Assembly: GCF_024199905.1 (NCBI RefSeq)
Contig: NZ_JANAFB010000033.1
Span: 1 to 34,145, forward strand
From: Rothia santali
GTDB taxonomy: Bacteria > Actinomycetota > Actinomycetes > Actinomycetales > Micrococcaceae
Direction: 5' to 3'
Length of the DNA stretch: 34,145 nucleotides
Below are positions 16,785 to 23,618 of this stretch, in pieces. The position numbers were made by a program, and so were the translations under genes. Numbering within the stretch: the first letter of the stretch is position 1; each line of letters opens with the position of its first letter. The notes beneath the pieces are model-generated. The model made no database searches and had not been told where the DNA came from. It was given only the letters and a program-made list of their open reading frames with translations.

Positions 16785-17536
16785 GCTTCTCTCCTGTCGA
16801 AGGTGAGCCCACCGGGGACCTGGAAGGTGGGCATGATCTCGATGAGACCCAGGTTGGCGTGGCGGGGCGCGGAGATCGCGAAGTCGATCGCGGAGACGAT
16901 GTCCTCCGTGGTCAGCGACTCGTACCCCTCGTAGAAGGTCTCCCAGGCCTCCCGCATGGCCTCGGGGGTGCCGCCGAGGTTCCGGCCGAAGATCTCGGTC
17001 TCCACCCGGCCCGGGGCGATCTCCGTGACGCGGATCCGCTTGCCGACGGTGTCGTTGCGGATCTGCCGGGAGATCTGGTGCACCGCGGCTTTGGTCGCGT
17101 GGTAGGCGGTGTGGCCGAAGAAGTTGTACAGCCCGGCGATGCTCGAGATGTTCACGACGTGCCCGAGGTCCCGCTCCACCATGCCCGGCAGGAAGATCCG
17201 GACCAGCTGCAGGACGGCGCGGACGTTGACGTCCACCATGTCGTCCAGGTCCTCGCGGGTCGAGCTGAGGACGTTGCCCTGCCGGCTCACGCCCGCGTTG
17301 TTGACCAGGACGTCGACCTCGAGGCCGCCGAGCTCCGCCTCGAGGGCGTCGGTGTCGGAGAGGTCGACGGCGTGGGGGATCGCCCCGGTGCGCTCGGCCA
17401 GCTCCTCGAGCCGGGCGCGGTCCCGGGCCACGGCGTGCACCGTGAGGCCCTCGGCCGCGAGCCTCTCGACGGTGGCGGCCCCCATCCCGGTGGAGGCCCC
17501 GGTCACCAGGGCGGTGCGGTAGTCGCTGTATGGCAT
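16781..17536 (-). CDS. Short-chain dehydrogenase/reductase (YdfG-like)
   Basis: A 251-residue classical SDR. The nucleotide-binding motif TGASTGMG is at 12-19, NNAG at 79-82, the catalytic Ser132 in NISSIAG, and Tyr145-x-x-x-Lys149 in YHATK. The Arg residues after the first strand (AVARDRARL) favour NADP(H). The closest recognised type is YdfG, which oxidises beta-hydroxy acids or reduces the semialdehyde. The ATG at 17536 is preferred to one nine bases earlier because AAAGGG then has a nine-base spacing rather than none. The stop overlaps the aldolase start. Within the operon it probably oxidises or reduces a hydroxyl group of the pathway intermediate. Confidence 0.87.
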   Translation of the reverse strand: MPYSDYRTALVTGASTGMGAATVERLAAEGLTVHAVARDRARLEELAERTGAIPHAVDLSDTDALEAELGGLEVDVLVNNAGVSRQGNVLSSTREDLDDMVDVNVRAVLQLVRIFLPGMVERDLGHVVNISSIAGLYNFFGHTAYHATKAAVHQISRQIRNDTVGKRIRVTEIAPGRVETEIFGRNLGGTPEAMREAWETFYEGYESLTTEDIVSAIDFAISAPRHANLGLIEIMPTFQVPGGLTFDRREA

Positions 17537-17609
17537 GTGATCCATCCCTTTCGGTAGTGCGTCGGTCGGTGCGCGGCGGACGGCTGGCCGTCCGCCGCGG
17601 CCCGGGTGG

Positions 17610-18935
17610 CTAGTCGTCGCGCAGCGGCACGTGGGCGCGGTCGGTGAGGCTCAGCACCGCGATCAGCGTGCCGAGCGCGGTCACCACCGCGTAGAACGCG
17701 GGCATGTAGATGTTCCCGGTCAGGCCGATGAGCCAGGTCATCAGTAGCGGCGCGGTGCCGCCGAACAGGGCGGCCGAGATGTTGTACCCCAGGCCGTAGG
17801 CGCTGTAGCGGATGCGGGTCGGGAACAGCTCCACGATCAGCACGTGCAGCACCGCGGTGTGGCCGGCGAAGACGACCGCCATGATGCAGGCGCCCAGGAT
17901 GGCCAGCGGCAGCTCGCCGGTGGCGATCAGCGCGTAGGAGGGGATCGCGACGACGGCCATGGCCACCGCCGCCCCGGCGATCACCCTCTTGCGGCCGATC
18001 CGGTCCGACAGCGCCCCCATGAACGGGATGGCGATGCAGATCGCGATCAGGCTGGTGCCGGTCACGACGAGCGCGGTGCCGATGTCGAAGCCGACCTTCT
18101 CGCCCTGCAGGAACGAGGGCATGAAGCTGAAGAGCACGTAGTACCCCGAGCCGTTCATCAGGGGGATGAACAGCGCGTAGAGCATGGCCCGGCGGTGCTG
18201 CGGGGTCTTGAAGGCCTCCTTGAGCGGGTTCCGCGAGAGCCCGCCCGTCTTCTGCAGGCGCTGGAAGTTGGGGGTGTCCTCGAGGGACCGGCGGATGTAC
18301 CAGCCGATGATGCCGAGGGGCACGGCCACCAGGAACGGGATGCGCCAGGCCCAGGTGCCGAACCCGCCGCCCTCGATCGCCTCGAGCGAGAGCCACGGGG
18401 ACATCGCGAAGGCCACCAGCGTGCCGGTCAGCAGGGCCGCGAAGGAGGCCACCTGCGCGTAGCTGGTGTGCAGGCCGCGCTTGCCCTCGGGGGCGTGCTC
18501 GGCGAGGAAGGTCATGGCGCCGGCGGCCTCGCCGCCCACGGAGAACCCCTGCGCCATGCGCAGCAGGATCACCAGGATCGGCGCCGCGAGCCCGATCGCC
18601 GAGTACGGCGGGAGGAGGCCGAGGCACGCCGTCGCGATGCTGATGAGCATGATGACGGCGACCAGCATGCGCTGCCGCCCGATCCGGTCGCCCAGGACGC
18701 CGAAGAAGACGGCGCCCAGCGGGCGGACGAAGAAGGACACGGCGTATCCGGCGAAGACGAAGGTCAGGGCGCCGGTGGCCCCGTCGCCGGGGAAGAAGAC
18801 GATGGCCAGCGCCGTCGCCATGAAGGCGAAGATGCCGTTGTCGTACAGCTCGACGAAGATGCCGATGCAGCCGGCGGTGAGGACCTTGCGCCTGCTCGGC
18901 GACTCAGTCGCCCGCACGGAGGCTGGTGAGCTCAT
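17610..18935 (-). CDS. MHS-type MFS transporter of the catabolic operon
   Basis: A 441-residue twelve-helix permease of the metabolite:H+ symporter group, whose members import organic acids, betaines and aromatic acids with protons. GDRIGRQRM is the conserved loop 2-3 motif, RMAQGFSVGGEAAGAMTFLAEHAP lies in the typical helix 4-5 region, and a second loop motif, SDRIGRKRV, occurs in the C-terminal half. The ATG at 18935 has GAGAGG eight bases upstream; the gene overlaps the pxpC-like gene by 32 bases, so it is part of that operon. It probably brings in the compound degraded by the surrounding enzymes. Confidence 0.87.
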   Translation of the reverse strand: MSSPASVRATESPSRRKVLTAGCIGIFVELYDNGIFAFMATALAIVFFPGDGATGALTFVFAGYAVSFFVRPLGAVFFGVLGDRIGRQRMLVAVIMLISIATACLGLLPPYSAIGLAAPILVILLRMAQGFSVGGEAAGAMTFLAEHAPEGKRGLHTSYAQVASFAALLTGTLVAFAMSPWLSLEAIEGGGFGTWAWRIPFLVAVPLGIIGWYIRRSLEDTPNFQRLQKTGGLSRNPLKEAFKTPQHRRAMLYALFIPLMNGSGYYVLFSFMPSFLQGEKVGFDIGTALVVTGTSLIAICIAIPFMGALSDRIGRKRVIAGAAVAMAVVAIPSYALIATGELPLAILGACIMAVVFAGHTAVLHVLIVELFPTRIRYSAYGLGYNISAALFGGTAPLLMTWLIGLTGNIYMPAFYAVVTALGTLIAVLSLTDRAHVPLRDD

Positions 18936-19941
18936 GGTGATAACCTCTCTGATTGGGCGTGGCGCCGTCCCCGAAACCAAGACTCGAGAAGACGGTCGTC
19001 ACGTTGGTGCGGAGGGCGTCGAGCGCCTTTCGCCAGGCGCGCACGTCACTGCGCGCCTGCATGGCGTCGACGTGGCGGAACACCGCCGACTGGCCCGGCC
19101 TGAGCTGGCCCAGGGTGTCGAGCGACGTCGACGTCACGACGCCCAGCACCGGGTAGCCGGCCGTCACGCCGCGCCCCCGGTGCAGGACGAGCAGCTCGTC
19201 GCCCGGCGGGACCTCCACGGCGCCCACCGGGACGCCGCGGGAGATCTTCTCGTCCGTGCTGGTCCGCACGGGCACCTCCGCGCCCCCGAGCCGCAGGCCG
19301 ATGTGGTTGCTGCGCGGGGAGACCTCGTAGGGCTGCCGGAAGAGCCGGTGCGCGGTGCCCCCGAACTCCCCGATCTCCGGGCCGTCGACGACGTCGACCA
19401 CGGCCGTCCCGTCGAGGCTCGGCGGGCAGACCCCCAGGTTGTACAGCGAGATCCCGAGGTAGGGGCTCATGGGCGCGTCGTCCGGGCCGGCCAGCTCGAG
19501 GCGCTCGCCCGCGGACAGGGAGTGGCCGAAGCCGACCACCGTGTCCGGCGCGCAGCTGCCGAGCAGGTGCGGGACCTCCACCGAGCCGCGGATCGCGAGG
19601 TAGCAGCGCATCCCGGCGACCATGCCCCGCAGCGCGACCCGCTCGCCGGCCCGTACGGGCACCGGCTCCCACTGGGGCCGCGGCTCGCCGCCGACCTCCA
19701 GCGTCATCTCCGCCCCCGTCGCGGCGACCAGGACGTCCCGGTCGGGCGTGAATGCGAGGTCGAAGAGCGTGAGCTCGACCAGGGGCGCGTGCTCCGCGTT
19801 GCCGACCAGGATGTTGGCGACCCGGGCCGAGTACTGGTCCAGGGCCCCGTTGACGGGCAGGCCGAACTGCGGCCCGCGCACGCGGCCGAGGTCGGTGACC
19901 AGGGCCATCGAGGCCTCGTGGATCGTGAGCCCGCCGGTCAT
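18904..19941 (-). CDS. PxpC/KipA-like biotin-dependent carboxyltransferase-domain protein (AHS2)
   Basis: A 345-residue protein of the allophanate-hydrolase-subunit-2-like family. Known relatives are PxpC of ATP-dependent 5-oxoprolinase, KipA, and the second half of the carboxyltransferase domain of urea carboxylase. The early VTDLGRVRGPQFGLPVNGALD and PLVELTL segments fit the family. Later motifs have drifted: the usual LADxQTTGGYP reads LHRGRGVTAGYP, and the GGHxGR region reads GFGHSLSAGERL. The start overlaps the pxpB-like stop (ATGA). It should pair with the pxpB-like product. The substrate is unlikely to be plain 5-oxoproline, though this is inference from motif drift. Confidence 0.85.
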   Translation of the reverse strand: MTGGLTIHEASMALVTDLGRVRGPQFGLPVNGALDQYSARVANILVGNAEHAPLVELTLFDLAFTPDRDVLVAATGAEMTLEVGGEPRPQWEPVPVRAGERVALRGMVAGMRCYLAIRGSVEVPHLLGSCAPDTVVGFGHSLSAGERLELAGPDDAPMSPYLGISLYNLGVCPPSLDGTAVVDVVDGPEIGEFGGTAHRLFRQPYEVSPRSNHIGLRLGGAEVPVRTSTDEKISRGVPVGAVEVPPGDELLVLHRGRGVTAGYPVLGVVTSTSLDTLGQLRPGQSAVFRHVDAMQARSDVRAWRKALDALRTNVTTVFSSLGFGDGATPNQRGYHHELTSLRAGD

Positions 19942-20651
19942 CGCGCCTCCTCCGGGATCATGCGGGTGCCGCGCAGGCGCTCGACGTCGTCCGCGCTCGC
20001 GGGCACGAACTCCAGCGTGTCGCCGGGGCGGTAGGGAACCAGCGGCTCGGCGTCGAGGTCGAGCACCGTGAGCGGGGTCCAGCCGATCACGCACCAGCCG
20101 CCGGGGGCGGCCGCGGGGGTGATGGTCGCCTGGCGCCCGGCCAGGGAGACCGCACCCCGCGGGACGTGGGTCCGCGGGCTGGCCAGGCGGGGGATCGGCA
20201 CGGAGAGGTCCGGGCCGTCGAGCATCGGCGAGCCGCCGGGGGCGCCGAGGCAGCGGACGGTGTAGGTGGGGGCGGAGTGGGCCGCGACGACGTCGTCGGG
20301 CGTCATCCCCGTCAGCTCGGCCACCCGGTCCAGGTCCGGGCCGCCCTCGCCGCCGTAGAGGACGGGGACGCGGAAGTGCCGGGGGTGCTCGTGCAGGGGC
20401 GCGTCGAGGTCCAGCCCGGGGAGGGCTGCCTCGATCCGGGCGACGATCTCCTCGTGGCCGGTCACGGCGGCGTCGAACTCCACCAGGACGGACTCGTAGG
20501 TGGGGATGGCCACGGTGAAGCCGGGGATCTCGGAGCCGGTGAACAGGCGGGCCAGGCGGTGGACGAGGCGCCAGTCGCGCTCGCGGTCGCCGGTCCGGCC
20601 GGTCACGCGCACGGCCGCCTCGCCCGCGGTGCTGATCAGGGCGGCGCTCAT
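19938..20651 (-). CDS. PxpB/KipI-like protein (AHS1 domain), divergent
   Basis: A 237-residue protein of the allophanate-hydrolase-subunit-1-like family (PxpB, KipI, first half of urea carboxylase carboxyltransferase). Family marks are the VPVLYGGEGGPDLDRVAELTGM segment, ASPRTHVPRGAVSLAGRQ and the PGGWCVIGWTPL end motif. The highly conserved GFxPGFxYL is replaced by a segment reading GAPGGSPML, losing all aromatic residues. Start and stop overlap both neighbours by four bases, so it is made in fixed ratio with the PxpA- and PxpC-like proteins. KipI itself inhibits KinA in Bacillus, but the operon context favours an enzyme subunit here. Confidence 0.85.
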   Translation of the reverse strand: MSAALISTAGEAAVRVTGRTGDRERDWRLVHRLARLFTGSEIPGFTVAIPTYESVLVEFDAAVTGHEEIVARIEAALPGLDLDAPLHEHPRHFRVPVLYGGEGGPDLDRVAELTGMTPDDVVAAHSAPTYTVRCLGAPGGSPMLDGPDLSVPIPRLASPRTHVPRGAVSLAGRQATITPAAAPGGWCVIGWTPLTVLDLDAEPLVPYRPGDTLEFVPASADDVERLRGTRMIPEEAR

Positions 20652-21424
20652 GCGCGCAGCCGCTCGGGATCGAGGGGCGCGATCTCGACGCCGGCGCCCT
20701 CCAGCTCCGCGCGGATCCGCCGGGAGGTCTCCACGGCCTCCGGGCTGTCGCCGTGCAGCAGGACGGTGTCCGCGGCGACCGGGATCTCCCGGCCGTGGCG
20801 GCTGTCGATCACGCCGTCGCGGACCATGCGCACCGTGCGGCGGGCGATCTCGTCGACGTCGTGGATCACCGCGCCCTCCTCGGAGCGGGGGACCAGCGTG
20901 CCGTCGTCCTCGTAGGCGCGGTCGGCGATGCCCACGATCGCGACCGGCAGGCCGGCCGCCCGGGCGGCGTCGGCGAGGGCCCCGTCCTGCGCCAGGACGA
21001 TGATCTCCGGGTCCACGCGGGTCACGGCGTCGACGACGGCCTCGGCGTAGTCGGGGCGCACGGCCACGAGGTTCCCGAGCCGGCCGTGCGGGGCCAGGTG
21101 CGCGACGCGGGTGCCGTGGTACGCGGCGAAGGCGGCCAGCGCGCCGAGCTGGTAGACGACGTCGGTGCGCACCTCGTGCGGGGTGAGGTCCATCGCGCGG
21201 CGGCCGAAGCCCACGAGGTCCGGGAAGCTGGGGTGGGCGCCGATCGCGACGCCGCGGCGCACGCACTCGGCGACCGTGCGGTCCATCACGCGGGGGTCGC
21301 CGCCGTGGAATCCGCAGGCGACGTTGGCGGAGGTGAGCACCTCGAGGAGAGCGGCGTCGTCCCCCATGGTCCAGGGGCCGAAGCTCTCGCCGAGGTCGGC
21401 CACGAGGTCGATGCGCTGTGCCAT
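20648..21424 (-). CDS. pxpA: PxpA-like LamB/YcsF family protein
   Basis: A 258-residue protein of the LamB/YcsF family, the PxpA subunit of ATP-dependent 5-oxoprolinase. DLGESFGPWTMGDD (10-23), ANVACGFHGGDP (33-44) and GFGRRAMDL (72-80) match the family well. The usual VKPHGALYN reads LAPHGRLGN (110-118), so the conserved Lys is Ala111. The ATG has AAGGAG five bases upstream and is the first gene of a long minus-strand operon opposite a LacI-type regulator. In the canonical system PxpA acts with PxpB/C to hydrolyse the lactam of 5-oxoproline. The Lys loss and the divergent partners suggest a different lactam or amide. Confidence 0.87.
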   Translation of the reverse strand: MAQRIDLVADLGESFGPWTMGDDAALLEVLTSANVACGFHGGDPRVMDRTVAECVRRGVAIGAHPSFPDLVGFGRRAMDLTPHEVRTDVVYQLGALAAFAAYHGTRVAHLAPHGRLGNLVAVRPDYAEAVVDAVTRVDPEIIVLAQDGALADAARAAGLPVAIVGIADRAYEDDGTLVPRSEEGAVIHDVDEIARRTVRMVRDGVIDSRHGREIPVAADTVLLHGDSPEAVETSRRIRAELEGAGVEIAPLDPERLRA

Positions 21425-21510
21425 GGGTGCTCCTTGTCCGTGTCCGCGGGTTTTCCTGTGATGACGCTAACAAGGTGGGGGCGAGCTTGTGCAGGACTTG
21501 CCGAGTCGTA

Positions 21511-21577
21511 TGCCAAATTGGTGCCAAAGTCGCGCATTTACGGGGCTATGCTGGCAAAAAGTGGCAAAGCTTTTGCC
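21511..21577. promoter_or_regulatory. Operator-like heptamer array between pxpA and the LacI-type gene
   Basis: TGCCAAA occurs at 21511-21517 and 21522-21528 (11-bp spacing), TGGCAAA at 21552-21558 and 21562-21568 (10-bp spacing), and an inverted TTTTGCC at 21571-21577. A TATGCT box at 21547-21552 may be the -10 of the regulator gene. The helical phasing and position in the divergent spacer suggest binding sites of the regulator. Confidence 0.5.
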
Positions 21578-21591
21578 GAAGGGTGGAGACG

Positions 21592-22605
21592 ATGGCCATA
21601 CCGGAGCGGCGCGTGAGGCGCCGGGTGACGCTCAGCGAGATCGCGCGCGCCAGCGGCGTCGCGCCCTCGACGGTCTCCCGCGCGCTCTCGAACCCCAACC
21701 GGGTGAGCCCGGCGATGTACGAGCGGATCGCGCGGAAGGCGCGGGAGATGGGCTACGAGTCGGCGATGCTGCCGGGCGGCCGGGACCGGCTCTCCTCGGG
21801 CACCATCGCCCTGGTCCTACCCAACCTCTCGAACCCCTTCAACCTCGACCTGATCCGGGGCTGCCAGGCGCAGGCCCAGGCCGCGGAGTTCCTGTTCCTC
21901 ATGGTCTCGACCGAGGAGTCGGTCCACGTGGAGACCACCTGGCTGGTCGAGCTCTCGCAGACGGTGGACGGGATCGTCCTCGCCTCACCGCGGGCCGACG
22001 ACGCCGTGCTCAGCGGGATCGCGGACAACGTCCCCATCGTGACGCTCAACCGCGAGGTGCCGTGGCTCTCCGGGGTCCTCATCGACACGCCCGCCGGGTG
22101 CTCGCAGGCGCTGGACTACCTGGTCTCGCTGGGGCACCGGCACGTCGCCTACGTGCGCGGCCCGGAGAGCTCGTGGAGCGACCGGGCCAGGATGGACGCG
22201 CTCACGGCGCGGTCCGCCCACCACGGGGTGGAGCTGACGCCGGTGGGCAACTTCCTGCCCTCGGTGGAGTCGGGGGCGGCCGCGGCCGACGTCGTGGCCC
22301 TCACCGGCGCCACGGCCTGCATCTTCTTCAACGACACGCTGGCCATCGGGGCGCTGGACCGCTTTCGGCGGCGCGGCATCCCCGTCCCGGAGCGGATGAG
22401 CGTGGTGGGGTGCGACGACATCTTCGCCGCCTCGTTCTCGGACCCGCCGCTGACCACGGTCACCGCCTTCGGCGAGCGGGCCGGCCGCGCGGCCGCGGAC
22501 CTGCTGATCAGCCAGTTCTCCCAGCGGGACCGGGCGCACCGGATCGACCGCCAGGCGGCGCACCTCTCGGTGCGCGAGTCCACGGGGCCGGCCCCGCGGG
22601 ATTAA
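21592..22605 (+). CDS. LacI family transcriptional regulator of the Pxp-like operon
   Basis: A 337-residue repressor-type protein. The helix-turn-helix (about 13-33) reads TLSEIARASGVAPSTVSRALS, followed by the hinge helix and a periplasmic-binding-protein-like effector domain (about 65-330) with typical ALVLPNLSNPF, FFNDTLAIGAL and GCDD motifs. The ATG at 21592 is chosen for the GGTGGAG just upstream and because the upstream codons do not resemble the family. It is divergent from pxpA, with 167 bases between starts, so it very likely controls the catabolic operon and itself, with the substrate or an intermediate as inducer. That effector is unknown. Confidence 0.9.
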   Translation: MAIPERRVRRRVTLSEIARASGVAPSTVSRALSNPNRVSPAMYERIARKAREMGYESAMLPGGRDRLSSGTIALVLPNLSNPFNLDLIRGCQAQAQAAEFLFLMVSTEESVHVETTWLVELSQTVDGIVLASPRADDAVLSGIADNVPIVTLNREVPWLSGVLIDTPAGCSQALDYLVSLGHRHVAYVRGPESSWSDRARMDALTARSAHHGVELTPVGNFLPSVESGAAAADVVALTGATACIFFNDTLAIGALDRFRRRGIPVPERMSVVGCDDIFAASFSDPPLTTVTAFGERAGRAAADLLISQFSQRDRAHRIDRQAAHLSVRESTGPAPRD

Positions 22606-22625
22606 CGGCGCCGCGCCCGCCCGCG

Positions 22626-23547
22626 CTACGCCGCCCCCAGCACCACCACGTTGCCCGCGGCGTGCCCGGACTCGACCGCGGCGACCGCCGCCGCGGCGTC
22701 GTCGAGCGGGTGGGCGGCGCTGACGACCGGCGCGAACTCCCCGCGGGCGACCAGCGCGGCGATCTCCGCGAAGACCTCCCGGTGCGCCGCCGCGTGACGC
22801 CGCCGCCGCCCAGGCTCTCGGCGAGGGCGGGATCGGCCGGCTGCGCAGCGCGTGGGGCGAGCGGAGCAGGGCCGCGGCGTCGCGCAGCACCTCGCCGCCG
22901 ACGAGGTCCACCACCCCGTCCACGCCCTCCGGCGCGGCCCGGCGCACCCGGTCCGCCCAGCCGTCCCCGGAGGCCACATGCCGCGCGCCGAGCCCCTCCA
23001 CGAGCTCCCGCTTGCCCTCCGAGGCGACGCCGAGGACCCGCAGCCCCCGGGCAGCGCCGAGACCGCACGCCGCGCTGCCGACCCCGCCGCCCGCCCCCAG
23101 GACCAGCAGGACGCCGCCCTCGGGCAGGCCCAGCTCGTGCAGGGCGTCGTAGGCGGTGCCCACGGAGACCGGGATGCTGGCCGCCTGGGCCGGCTCGACG
23201 CCGTCGGGGATCCGGGCCGCGGAGCCCGCCTCGAGCAGGACCGTCTCCGCCAGCGTCCCGGTGCCCGCGGCCGCCGCGCCGAAGACGCGGTCCCCGGGGG
23301 CGAAGGCCTCCGCACCGGGCCCGACGCCGACGACGACGCCGGCCGCCTCCCGCCCCATCGCCATGGGGAAGCGCACGGGGAACCCGCCCTGCCGCTGCCC
23401 CGAGCGGACCTTGACGTCCGCGGGGTTGACCCCGGCCGCCGTCATGCGCACCAGGAGCTGGTCCGGGCCGGGCGAGGGCTCCTCCACGGTCATCATCCGC
23501 GCGACCTCGGGGCCGCCGTACTCCTCGTATCCCAGGATTCGCATCAT
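22626..23547 (-). pseudogene. Zinc-type quinone oxidoreductase (MDR family), broken by two frameshifts
   Basis: A medium-chain dehydrogenase/reductase that would use NADPH. The N-terminal GroES-like domain (GPDQLLVRMTAAGVNPADVKVRSG) and the nucleotide site (LGAGGGVGSAACGLGAARG) are intact in the first frame. The C-terminus (HREVFAEIAALVARGEFAPVVSAAHPLDDAAAAVAAVESGHAAGNVVV) is in another frame, and a short piece reading ADPALAESLGGGGV between them is in the third. Shifts lie at about 22828-22852 and 22795-22800. Joined, the protein would have the normal family length near 306 residues. Two indels within about 60 bases of GC-rich DNA suggest sequencing error or a decaying gene. It converges with the LacI-type gene. 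Confidence 0.82.
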
Positions 23548-23618
23548 GGGTCCATCTAACACCCGCGGGGGCGCCAACACCCGCGGTGCCGCCGAGGTCC
23601 CCCGCGTCGTCCGCGGGA

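Noticed and set aside
18904-21424. Canonical 5-oxoprolinase PxpABC
   Set aside because: The families are right, but key motifs in all three proteins deviate and the operon has additional biotin, aldolase and aminotransferase genes, so the specific function is not asserted.
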